A stretch of DNA of 64,000 bases from Consotaella aegiceratis (GTDB taxonomy: Bacteria > Pseudomonadota > Alphaproteobacteria > Rhizobiales > Rhizobiaceae): positions 282,409-346,408 of the forward strand of contig NZ_JAZHFT010000002.1 in assembly GCF_036541425.1 (NCBI RefSeq), in the 5' to 3' direction. This document shows, piece by piece, positions 53,761 through 62,057 of the stretch (position 1 is its first letter; each line of letters begins with the position of its first letter). Position numbers and translations under genes: made by a program. The notes under the pieces are model-generated. The model saw nothing but the letters and a program-made list of their open reading frames with translations, did not search any database and had not been told where the DNA came from.

Positions 53761-54707
53761 ACGCAGGCCTCACGCCACGCCGCGTCGATATCGGCGTCTG
53801 CACTTTCAAACGGACCGAACTGGCGGAAACGATCGCCTCGCTGGGGCGTCTGCAACTGCCCGAAGACGTTGCCGTCCGCATCATCGTCGCCGACAACGAC
53901 GAGTGGCCGAGCGCCAAGCCTCGGGTCGACGCTCTCGCGGCCGCTTGCCCGCACGAGATCGTCTATGTGCATGCGCCGATGCGCAACATCTCGCTGGCGC
54001 GCAACGCCTGCCTCGACCATGCGACGGGCGACTTCCTGGCGTTCATCGATGACGACGAGGTCGCCTCGACGCAGTGGCTCGCCGAACTTCTGGCGGTGGC
54101 GGAAGCCTCCGGTGCCGAAGCGGTGCTCGGCCCCGTCCGGGCCGACTATCGCCCCGGCGCACCCGAATGGATGAAGCGCGGTGATTTCCACTCGACTTTT
54201 CCGGTCTGGGTGAAGGGCGAGATCGTCACCGGCTATACCTGCAACGTGCTCGTGCGGCTCGACGCCCCGAGCGTAGCCGGTCGGCGCTTCGATCTCGCGC
54301 TCGGCCGCTCAGGCGGTGAAGACACCGCCTATTTCACCCGTCTGACGAAGAGCGGCGGCCGCATTGCCTATGCGCCGGAGGCCTGGACGTCCGAGACCGT
54401 GCCCGACCCGCGCGCGACGCTCTTCTGGCTCGGCAAGCGCAAATTCCGCATGGGCCAGACGCACGGCCGGCTGGTGGCCGAGCAGGCGCGGGGGATGGCA
54501 CGGATTCGCCAGATCTGCCTTGCCGCATCGAAGGCCGGCTATTGCATGGCGGCGGCTGCGGGGCTCGCGGCGGCGCCACGGATGCGCAACCGCTATGCCC
54601 TTCGCGGCCTGCTCCATGCCGGCGCCGTCAGCGGCCTTCTGGGCGTGCGCGAGATCCGGCAATACGGCGGCATCGATCCAAGCGAGGGAGAGCGCCATCC
54701 AGCCTGA
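53757..54707 (+). CDS. exoM: Glycosyltransferase family 2, ExoM-type
   Basis: ExoM adds the fourth sugar of the repeat. The 316-residue protein has VDIGVCTFKRTELAETIASL, RIIVADNDEWPS, RNISLARNACLDHA and the DxD region FLAFIDDDEVASTQWL. It closely fits ExoM in length and motifs. Its end overlaps the start of exoO: the exoO frame is already open inside the last 90 bases. Four-base overlap with exoA indicates coupled translation. Confidence 0.9.
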   Translation: MNAGLTPRRVDIGVCTFKRTELAETIASLGRLQLPEDVAVRIIVADNDEWPSAKPRVDALAAACPHEIVYVHAPMRNISLARNACLDHATGDFLAFIDDDEVASTQWLAELLAVAEASGAEAVLGPVRADYRPGAPEWMKRGDFHSTFPVWVKGEIVTGYTCNVLVRLDAPSVAGRRFDLALGRSGGEDTAYFTRLTKSGGRIAYAPEAWTSETVPDPRATLFWLGKRKFRMGQTHGRLVAEQARGMARIRQICLAASKAGYCMAAAAGLAAAPRMRNRYALRGLLHAGAVSGLLGVREIRQYGGIDPSEGERHPA

Positions 54708-55641
54708 CGTCACCTTTCTCATCGCCGCCTACAATGCCGAGGCCTCGCTGCCTCGGGCGATCCGCAGCGCGCTCGACCAGGAGAGCGTGGACGTCGAGGT
54801 CATCGTGGTCGACGATCGCTCGCAGGACGGCACGGCGGCGGCGGCGCGCGCCATCGGCGACGATCGCGTGCGCGTCATCGAGCTGCCGGACAATCGCGGC
54901 CCCGGCGGCGCGCGCAACGCCGGGCTGGCCGAAGCGCGCGGCACCTTCATCGCCATTCTCGATTCCGACGATGACGTCCTGCCCGGGCGCCTTGCCCGCA
55001 TCGTCGCTCGCGCCGAGGCGATGAAGGCCGATGTCGTCGTCGACAATCTCGAGGTCGTCCAGGAGACCACGGGCCGGCGCGAGACGATGTTCGACGAAGT
55101 GTTCCTGGCCGGGCTGGACGAGATCAGCCTCGCCGATTTCATCGGCTCGAACGTGATCTTCCGCTCCGAGTTCAACTACGGCTACATGAAGCCGGTGTTC
55201 CGGCGCTCGTTTCTTGCCGAACACGGCATTCGCTACGACGAGAGCCTGCGCATCGGCGAAGACTACATCTTTCTCGCCAGCGCCTTGGCGTGTGGCGCGC
55301 GCTGCGTCGTGGAGCCGGCCGCGGGCTACGTCTATCACATTCGCAGCGGCTCGATCTCGCGCGTGCTGGACCTTCGCCACGTGGCGAACATGCTGGCAGC
55401 CGACATCGCCTTCGAGAACGCCCATCCCCTCGATCCAGCAGCCCGCGAAGCGCAGCGCCGGCGCACGCGCAGCCTGAAGCGCGCGACGTCCTATCTCACC
55501 CTGATCCAGCATCTGAAGGGCCGGGCGGCCTTCAAGGCGGCGCGCGTCGCCCTCAGCGATCCGCTCGCCCTCCCCCTCCTGCGCATGCCCATCGAGGTGC
55601 GGCTGCGACGCCTGATCGGCCAGACCCATGCCGGCCTGTGA
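54616..55641 (+). CDS. exoO: Glycosyltransferase family 2, ExoO-type (start uncertain)
   Basis: ExoO adds a glucose in the middle of the repeat. Conserved sequence begins at PDVTFLIAAYNAEASLPRAI near 54703, then EVIVVDDRSQDGTAA, NRGPGGARNAGL, ILDSDDDVL, and F-KPV-RRSF and RIGEDYIFLASALACGAR. The first normal in-frame start codon is ATG 54616, which would give 341 residues with about 27 unconserved ones encoded inside exoM. Alternatively an ATC at 54697, six bases after AGGGAG, may be the true start (314 residues). The similarity to ExoU (45652-46665) suggests a duplication. In Sinorhizobium exoN lies between exoO and exoP; here only 36 bases separate them. Confidence 0.85.
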   Translation: MPAPSAAFWACARSGNTAASIQARESAIQPDVTFLIAAYNAEASLPRAIRSALDQESVDVEVIVVDDRSQDGTAAAARAIGDDRVRVIELPDNRGPGGARNAGLAEARGTFIAILDSDDDVLPGRLARIVARAEAMKADVVVDNLEVVQETTGRRETMFDEVFLAGLDEISLADFIGSNVIFRSEFNYGYMKPVFRRSFLAEHGIRYDESLRIGEDYIFLASALACGARCVVEPAAGYVYHIRSGSISRVLDLRHVANMLAADIAFENAHPLDPAAREAQRRRTRSLKRATSYLTLIQHLKGRAAFKAARVALSDPLALPLLRMPIEVRLRRLIGQTHAGL

Positions 55642-55677
55642 CCGATCGCAGCGACCAGAAGACGGAGCGCCAACCGC

Positions 55678-57990
55678 ATGATGCACCAGAAGACGATACC
55701 GCTGCACAACAAGGTCACGGTCGTCCCGCAGGATGGTGAGGGCTTCATCGATCTCGACCGCCTCGTCGGGGTCGCCTTGCGCCATTGGCGCCTGGTCGCT
55801 CTGTGCGTCCTCGTGTGCCTGGCGCTGGGTATCGCCTATCTCGTGATGACGCCGCCGACCTATACGACCTCGACGCGCATTCTCCTCGATCAGAACCTGG
55901 CGCGGTTCACCCAGGACGATCAGCCGCCTGCCGCACGCGCCGAGGCCGATTCGATGGTCCTCAACGAGATCGAAATCCTGAAGTCGAAGCAGCTCGCCAC
56001 TTCGGTGGTCAACGCACTCGGCCTTGCCCGCAACGAAGCGTTTCTCGATCCGCCGCGCGCACCGCTCGCTTCCCTCAAGGCGCAGGTGAAGGCGTTGGTC
56101 GCGCGTTTCGCCACCAGCGAAGAAGCGTCCGCGCCACCGAGCGAAAACGCCAGGATCGGCAAGGCCGTGGCCCTTCTTCAGGCGGGGCTCAGCGTCGAAC
56201 GGATGGGGCGCAGCTACGTGATCGAGGTCGGCTTTCGCTCGCCCGATCCCGAGCTGGCAGGTCAGATCACGCGCACCTACGCCCAGACCTATCTCGCCGA
56301 CCAGCTCGACGCCAATTTCGAGGCCACGCAACGCGCCGCCCTCTGGCTACAGCAGCGGATCGACGATCTGCGCGAAAGCTCTCAGGCGGCCTCGCTCGCC
56401 GTCGAGACCTATCGGGCCGAGCATGGCCTTACCACGGCGAGCGGCGAGCTTCTGTCCGATCAGCAGCTGTCCGATCTCAACGAGCAGCTGATGCTGGCCC
56501 AGGCAGAGACCGCCAAGACCCAGGCGCGCTACCGCCAGTTCCAGTCGATCGTCGAAATGGGACCGGAGAAAGCCGTCGAAAACGCGTCAATCGCACCGGA
56601 CCAGGCCGGCAGTTCGCTGATCTCCGATCTGAAGCAGCAATACAGCCAGCTCGGCAAGCGCGCCGACGACATCGCCACGCGGTTCGGCCAGGACCATCCG
56701 CAGGCGGTCGCCCTGCGCCGCGAGCAGTCCGACATCCGCCAGCAGATCTTTTCGGAGTTGCAGCGCCTCACCGCCAGCTATCGCAACGACTACGAGGTGG
56801 CTCGCTCGCGGGAGGAATCGCTGCGCCAGAACGTGAGCACGGCGGCGGGCGAGAATTCGCAGGCCGGCCAGTCGTTGGTCAAGCTGCGCGAACTCGAGCA
56901 GCGTGCGACGGCATTGTCGACCCTCTATCAGAATTATTTGGCGCGCTACGAGGAGGCGACGCAGCAGCAGTCCCTGCCGATCGCCAAGGCACGCGTGATC
57001 TCGCAGGCGGACAATCCGGTCGATCCGTCCAGCCCGAAAAAGAGCATGGTGCTCGCGCTGTCCATGGTGCTCGGCCTGTTTGCCGGCGGCGGCATCGCGG
57101 CGCTGCTGGAGTTCCGCGAACGCTATTTCCGCACTGGCGAGGACGTTTCGTCGGCTCTCGACACCAAGTTTCTCGGCTATCTGCCGAGCGTGCCAAAGCG
57201 CAGCGTGGAGGAGACCGCAGACGGCGAAGGCAAGCCGACGCCGACGGATGCGCCGGACGGTCGGATCGCGGCCCCGCCGATGCTTCGATTTGCGCTCGAC
57301 GAGCCCGCCTCGTCCTTCGCCGAGACCCTGCGCAACGTGAAGATCGCCTGCGACGTGTCCATCCCGGACCAGCCCAGCAAGGTGATCGGTTTCCTGTCGG
57401 TGCTGCCGCACGAAGGCAAGACCACGGTGGCGGCGAACTTCGCCAACCTGTTGGCCGCCAACGGCCTGCGCACCGTCCTGATCGACGCCGACCTGCGCAA
57501 TCCCAGCCTCGGTCGGCGAATGTCGATGCGCGTCGACGCAGGGCTGGTCGAGACGGTCATCGGCCAGCGGGATTGGAAGAGCGTTGCACGGCAGGACAGC
57601 CGGTCGGGGCTCGTGGTGCTTCCCTCGGTCGCGCGAGGACATCTCTCCCATACCGCCGAGCTCCTGTCGTCGGCCGGAATGGCCGATTTGCTCGCCAACC
57701 TTCGGCAGTCGTTCAACTACGTGGTGGTCGACCTGCCGCCGCTCGGTCCAGTGGTCGACGCAAAGGCCTTCGAGCCGCTGGTCGACGGCTTCGTCTTCGT
57801 GTCCGAGTGGGGCTCGACGCCTCGCGCGCTGGTTCGCTCGGCGCTGACGGACGAGCCGCAGCTCTCTCGCAAGATGGTCGGGCTGATCTTGAACAAGACG
57901 GACATGAAGAAGCTGCGCCGGTACAGCGGCTTCGGCGGTACCGAGCGCTATGCGAGCCTCTATTCGGCCTACTATACGAGTCGGGCCTGA
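55678..57990 (+). CDS. exoP: Polysaccharide co-polymerase / tyrosine autokinase, ExoP (Wzc-like)
   Basis: ExoP controls chain length and export. The 770-residue protein has an N-terminal Wzz domain with two membrane segments (about 41-58 and 457-475) around a long periplasmic coiled-coil. The C-terminal BY-kinase domain has Walker A LPHEGKTT (about 576-583) and Walker A' VLIDADLRNPS (about 600-610). It ends in a tyrosine-rich tail (RYSGFGGTERYASLYSAYY) that is the autophosphorylation site in the family. It is the last plus-strand exo gene. A PPP-family phosphatase is encoded on the opposite strand 28 bases beyond its stop. Confidence 0.94.
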   Translation: MMHQKTIPLHNKVTVVPQDGEGFIDLDRLVGVALRHWRLVALCVLVCLALGIAYLVMTPPTYTTSTRILLDQNLARFTQDDQPPAARAEADSMVLNEIEILKSKQLATSVVNALGLARNEAFLDPPRAPLASLKAQVKALVARFATSEEASAPPSENARIGKAVALLQAGLSVERMGRSYVIEVGFRSPDPELAGQITRTYAQTYLADQLDANFEATQRAALWLQQRIDDLRESSQAASLAVETYRAEHGLTTASGELLSDQQLSDLNEQLMLAQAETAKTQARYRQFQSIVEMGPEKAVENASIAPDQAGSSLISDLKQQYSQLGKRADDIATRFGQDHPQAVALRREQSDIRQQIFSELQRLTASYRNDYEVARSREESLRQNVSTAAGENSQAGQSLVKLRELEQRATALSTLYQNYLARYEEATQQQSLPIAKARVISQADNPVDPSSPKKSMVLALSMVLGLFAGGGIAALLEFRERYFRTGEDVSSALDTKFLGYLPSVPKRSVEETADGEGKPTPTDAPDGRIAAPPMLRFALDEPASSFAETLRNVKIACDVSIPDQPSKVIGFLSVLPHEGKTTVAANFANLLAANGLRTVLIDADLRNPSLGRRMSMRVDAGLVETVIGQRDWKSVARQDSRSGLVVLPSVARGHLSHTAELLSSAGMADLLANLRQSFNYVVVDLPPLGPVVDAKAFEPLVDGFVFVSEWGSTPRALVRSALTDEPQLSRKMVGLILNKTDMKKLRRYSGFGGTERYASLYSAYYTSRA

Positions 57991-58017
57991 CCGCCCCAAC
58001 GGTTCAAGGCCCCGATT

Positions 58018-58848
58018 TCAACCCCGGCCGACGAGGAAACGGCCCGTCGCCCGCCAGAGCCGCACCGCCGTCAGCCGCCCGCTGAAACAGGCGCCGGTAT
58101 CGATGTTGAGACGTCGGCCCTCCAGCTTCGGTTCGGTGATCGGCGTATGGCCGTGCACCAGGAGCTGCCGTTCCTCGTAGGGCACGTCGAGGAACTCGGA
58201 GCGGATGAACGCCAGATCGTGGTCGGACTGATCGGCGAGCGCCACGTTGGGCCGCAGCCCGGCATGGACGAGCAGGTGGCGATCCGTTTCGATCAGAATC
58301 GGCAGGTCGCGCAGAAAGGCCCGATGCGCCGGAGGGATCGCTTCCTCCACAGCCTCGTCCCACGCCTCGCTCGACCGCCAGCCGGCCGCCAGACGCGTGC
58401 TGTCGATGCCGTAGGAGGCAAGCGTTGCGGTGGCGCCGGCCCGCAGCCAGTCGGACCGGCCGATCCGGCCCTCCAGATAGTCGAGCATCAGGATTTCGTG
58501 GTTGCCGGCCAGGCAAAGCCGCTCGAAGCCGTGCGGCGGGGCCGCCAGGAGATGGTTGATCACCTGCGCCGAAGCCGGACCGCGATCGACATAATCGCCG
58601 AGCATCACGATCGCCTTGCGGCCCGAAAACTTCTTGGCGTCCTCGACGATCTCGTCTTCCAGCGCCAGCAATGCCTTGAGCGCGCCATGGACGTCGCCCA
58701 CCGCGTAGACGATATCGTCGTCTACGCAAAGATCGAGGCGGAGCCTCGACCTCGGCGGGCGCAGCGGCATCTGCGGCCGCTTCCAACTCTGCAACAGCCC
58801 TTCCGCCGAACCTCGCCGCCCGCGCCGCGTCGCCGAACCGTCATTCAT
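58018..58848 (-). CDS. PPP-family metallophosphatase (serine/threonine phosphatase-like)
   Basis: The 276-residue protein has the full set of PPP metal and catalytic motifs: GDVHG (51-55), GDYVDRG (84-90), GNHE (115-118), HAGL (195-198) and HGHT (232-235). A basic tail of about 35 residues precedes the domain. It has no signal peptide. It could dephosphorylate proteins or small phosphates such as diadenosine tetraphosphate; sequence alone does not decide. It is convergent with exoP and 19 bases downstream of the GMC oxidoreductase on the same strand, so it is probably co-transcribed with the acyltransferase/GMC pair. Confidence 0.9.
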   Translation of the reverse strand: MNDGSATRRGRRGSAEGLLQSWKRPQMPLRPPRSRLRLDLCVDDDIVYAVGDVHGALKALLALEDEIVEDAKKFSGRKAIVMLGDYVDRGPASAQVINHLLAAPPHGFERLCLAGNHEILMLDYLEGRIGRSDWLRAGATATLASYGIDSTRLAAGWRSSEAWDEAVEEAIPPAHRAFLRDLPILIETDRHLLVHAGLRPNVALADQSDHDLAFIRSEFLDVPYEERQLLVHGHTPITEPKLEGRRLNIDTGACFSGRLTAVRLWRATGRFLVGRG

Positions 58849-58867
58849 GCCTGGTCAAATACTCCGA

Positions 58868-60559
58868 TCAAAACCGCTCGGCAGCGGGGCTGCGAAGCGT
58901 CGCGGCGCCCGAGCGCGAAGCGTCCACCCTGGCCTGGGCCGACAGATGGGTCGCCAGGCGCAACGCCAGCGCGACCGCCGGCAGGGTCGGGTTGGCCTGC
59001 CCGCTGGTCGGAAACACCGAGCTCCCGGCGACATAGCAGTTGGCAAGGTCATGGACCCGGCATTGCGGGTCGACCACACCCTGGCTCGGCGCGTCGGACA
59101 TGCGCGTCGTGCCGATCTGATGATAGCCGTCGAGCGCCTGGTTCAACACCGAGCCGCGACGCGCCTCGGCATCATCCTGCAGATAGTCGAGCCGGCCGAA
59201 GGCGCGGCGCTGCAGCCACCGATCCAGGATATCGTGCGAGCGCAGTACCGATTCGACATCCTGCGAATGGTACCGAAAGTCGACCATCAGCGACCCCGCA
59301 TTGCCCTCCTCGCCCGTCTGGCGAAGCCGCACGCGGCTTTCGGGATTGGGTATCTGTTCGGCATGATAGCGCAGCAGATAGCGCCGACGCGGATTGCGCA
59401 GGGCAAAACAGCTGGATTGGATGCGGCGTTCGGCGATCTGCTTCATCAGCCTCCACGATCCGCCGATGACCCAGGGATCGAGCAGAAGGTTGCGCAGGTG
59501 CTGGCGGTAGCCGCGATCGACCAGGGCCGTGGGCGAAGGAGCGAGACCACGGCCAAAGCGGCGGTAGAGGCCGAAGAAGGTAGTGATCAGATAAAGCAGG
59601 GACAGGACACCACTGCCATGGCCCGGGTCGGAGACCGAAAAGCTGTCCAGCCAGAACGCCGTATTCAGCACCTCCTCCTGGAGTTGTGCGGACGGCGTGA
59701 TGGCCAGGCGCCGGCGCAGATGCGAGCCATCGCCGCAGCTGCGAAACCACAGCTCCTGCGCGATTTCCGCGCCGGAAAACTCGATCGCCGCGAGATAACC
59801 GGTCAGGTGCCCGGCGTAGAATCGCCCGAGCGCTCCCTCGGCGCCCCCGAATTTGCGCGGCTGGTCGCGCTGGACGGCGAGCAGCAAACGGGCGTTCTCC
59901 AGACCGCCGGCGGCCAGCACATAGGTCTTCGCGGTCACCTGCAGGTGCCGGTCCGCCCGCCGCACCCTGAGCCCGGCCACCCGCTCGCCATCGGCGGACA
60001 GACGGATGCGATCAACGGTGCAACCGGTGTGGACCTGGATCCGCTCAGAGGCGCGGAGCCTCGCGCCGTGCAGCCGGCCGATGTCCGGCTCGGCGCTCCA
60101 CTGTTCCAGGCTCTCGATCCAGACCTCCTGGTCGGGATCGCCCGGCTCCTTCGGTTCGACAGTCCGAGCCGTGCCGCAGCCGAGAAAGGCGAAGGCCTCC
60201 TCGTAGTGCTGCCGCAGGTCGGCGGGTCGGATCGGCCAGCCGGAAAAATCGACGAAGGACCGCGGGGCGAAGTCGATGTCGTCGAAGGCCACGCAGCGTC
60301 CGCCCCACAGACGCGAGGTGCCCCCGAGACCGGGGCGGACGGCCAGCCGGATCGGCGCGTGGTGGCCGCCCGCGGCGATCTCGATGTCCGCCGGTTCGGT
60401 GATCGTCAGATCGTCGAACGCACCCCCGGCTTCGAGGACGAGGACGCGCCGTCCCTCCGCGGCGAGCTTACAGGCGAGCGCGAGGCCGACCGGCCCCGCA
60501 CCGACGATGCAGATATCGCTATGATCCGGCAGGTTCGCCGTCGGATCCTCGACGATCAT
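58868..60559 (-). CDS. FAD-dependent GMC-type oxidoreductase
   Basis: The 563-residue flavoenzyme has the FAD dinucleotide fold at the N-terminus (ICIVGAGPVGLALACKLAAEG), GLGGTSRLWGGRCVAF near residue 75, and the GMC C-terminal domain. The likely catalytic His is in YHQIGTTRM, with the partner Asn in SGQANPTLPAVALALRLATHL. GMC enzymes oxidise alcohol groups, often on sugars or sterols. There is no signal peptide, so it acts in the cytoplasm or on the inner face of the membrane. Its ATG overlaps the stop of the acyltransferase gene (ATGA). Position next to the exo genes suggests oxidation of a repeat-unit sugar or an acyl precursor; the substrate is unknown. Confidence 0.88.
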   Translation of the reverse strand: MIVEDPTANLPDHSDICIVGAGPVGLALACKLAAEGRRVLVLEAGGAFDDLTITEPADIEIAAGGHHAPIRLAVRPGLGGTSRLWGGRCVAFDDIDFAPRSFVDFSGWPIRPADLRQHYEEAFAFLGCGTARTVEPKEPGDPDQEVWIESLEQWSAEPDIGRLHGARLRASERIQVHTGCTVDRIRLSADGERVAGLRVRRADRHLQVTAKTYVLAAGGLENARLLLAVQRDQPRKFGGAEGALGRFYAGHLTGYLAAIEFSGAEIAQELWFRSCGDGSHLRRRLAITPSAQLQEEVLNTAFWLDSFSVSDPGHGSGVLSLLYLITTFFGLYRRFGRGLAPSPTALVDRGYRQHLRNLLLDPWVIGGSWRLMKQIAERRIQSSCFALRNPRRRYLLRYHAEQIPNPESRVRLRQTGEEGNAGSLMVDFRYHSQDVESVLRSHDILDRWLQRRAFGRLDYLQDDAEARRGSVLNQALDGYHQIGTTRMSDAPSQGVVDPQCRVHDLANCYVAGSSVFPTSGQANPTLPAVALALRLATHLSAQARVDASRSGAATLRSPAAERF

Positions 60560-61701
60560 GCCGAGGAGGAGGCCGCGACGAGCCCCTTCAGTGGCGGCAC
60601 CCGGCGCCCCGCGTTGAACAGGACCAACAGCGACGGGACGCCTCGAATGATCTGCAGGGCCGCCACCGAGGCGAGCAGCCCGATGACCGGCAGCAGGAAA
60701 AAGGTGATGGGAAAGAGGTCGTCGCCGAAATTGCCGAAGAAGCGGCGGAAGACGATGCCGGCAAAGACGAACAGGATGCCGTGGCTGCAGAACATGAAGA
60801 ACACGTACGGCTCGAGGTTGGCGCAGACGTCCCCGAAGGTCGTCTCGTTCAGCACCTTCGTCAGCCGCCACGTGGCCGCCCCCATGGTGATTCGGAGCAA
60901 CGTGTCGAGGGTCAGCCGCAGCGAGGGATCCATCGCCGCGATCGAGATGCTTTCGATGCGGATCGTCAGAAAGACCGCCGCCATGGCGATCAAGCCGATG
61001 CTGAAGAAACCGGCCACCTTGTCGAGGCGCTCTTCGTCGCCGCCGGCGATCCGCAGCCACATGCCAAACGCGAAGAAAAGGAGGAGCTGGGGCCGTTCCA
61101 TGATGTGCGCGCCCTCGCCGAGAAAGGCGAACAGGATCAGCGCGACGATGGTGGATCTGGACCACCGCGCCAGACCGTAGAGAACGACCGGCGAAGCCAG
61201 GCAGCAGACGAAAAGATCGCGCAGGAACCAGAGCGGAACCACCGCCGGCCATTCGGCGATCCCGAAGAGCGCGTTGACGAGACCGAGCGCGGTGGGTTCC
61301 GGCATGTCGTTCCAATGGTCTGACAGCGCGCCATAGGCGGCAAGCAGGGCGAGCATGGTCAGGTTCCACACGACCAGCGGCACCACGAGCGACTTGGCCT
61401 TGGCGACGACAAGCTCGCCATAGCCGAGCCGCAGCAACGTGGAGACGATGAAATAGCCGGAGACGACGCTGAGCAGGGAGACCGAACTCAACCCGATCAT
61501 CCGCGTCAGAATGAAGAACACCACGTCGAAGGGCTGGGCCGCGCGGTCGTAGGGATTGTCGGCGATGCCGGGCGGCACGTGCACGAACGTCATGAAGAAG
61601 ATGCAGATCGTACGCGCGATGCGCACGCGGTTCGAACCGGATGGGCTGAGCTTGGCCAGACCCGCGGATCCCGGCGGAAACAGGGCAACCGTGTTCGCCA
61701 T
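60556..61701 (-). CDS. Acyltransferase-3 family membrane protein, candidate polysaccharide O-acyltransferase
   Basis: The 381-residue protein has about ten membrane helices and the acyltransferase-3 pattern: RIARTICIFFMTFVHV, with the conserved His near the end of helix 1, an Arg-rich first loop, SVVSGYFIV, and WFLRDLFVCCL. ExoH (succinyl) and ExoZ (acetyl) of succinoglycan belong to this family, and neither gene is in its usual place here. This gene may supply the missing acylation. It shares the palindrome TTGCACTGCAA (61790-61800) with exoT and is coupled to the GMC oxidoreductase gene by an ATGA overlap. The acyl group is unknown. Confidence 0.88.
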   Translation of the reverse strand: MANTVALFPPGSAGLAKLSPSGSNRVRIARTICIFFMTFVHVPPGIADNPYDRAAQPFDVVFFILTRMIGLSSVSLLSVVSGYFIVSTLLRLGYGELVVAKAKSLVVPLVVWNLTMLALLAAYGALSDHWNDMPEPTALGLVNALFGIAEWPAVVPLWFLRDLFVCCLASPVVLYGLARWSRSTIVALILFAFLGEGAHIMERPQLLLFFAFGMWLRIAGGDEERLDKVAGFFSIGLIAMAAVFLTIRIESISIAAMDPSLRLTLDTLLRITMGAATWRLTKVLNETTFGDVCANLEPYVFFMFCSHGILFVFAGIVFRRFFGNFGDDLFPITFFLLPVIGLLASVAALQIIRGVPSLLVLFNAGRRVPPLKGLVAASSSA

Positions 61702-62057
61702 GCAGTGGTACTCCGCTCTGGACGATCGACAGGCGGCAGAGATCTCGCCGCCCGCATCCGGCGGCTGCCGGACATGGGGCGAAGTTACGTTGCACTGCAA
61801 AAAGCGGCCGGAATGCGGTCAGTGGTCAAACAAATGGTCGCCACCGTTTGGTGACGGCATTGATGCCACCTGCGCGGGCAGTCGCCAAGCCAGCGCCGAC
61901 GGTCCCAGGGATGGCATGAGGCGCTCGTGAGGAACAAAGGTCAATTGATGGACCTCAACGCGGCCCCGACATGCGAGACGTAGATTTGCCCCGTCAAGCG
62001 GACATCGGCACGTTGCGATATCCGCTTCGACGGTGCACGGTCCTTGCGAGTTTCGCC
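61702..62057. other. Divergent gap between the acyltransferase and DUF2478 genes
   Basis: No gene is supported in these 356 bases, except that the DUF2478 frame could extend left to an ATG at 61971. The region includes the exo-type palindrome at 61790-61800. I see no clear terminator. Confidence 0.5.
61790..61800. promoter_or_regulatory. Palindromic operator candidate TTGCACTGCAA upstream of the acyltransferase gene
   Basis: The palindrome TTGCA-C-TGCAA followed by AAAGC lies 89 bases before the acyltransferase start. Over 16 bases it differs from the exoT site at 48803-48818 only at the central position, which suggests one regulator for both units. Confidence 0.6.
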
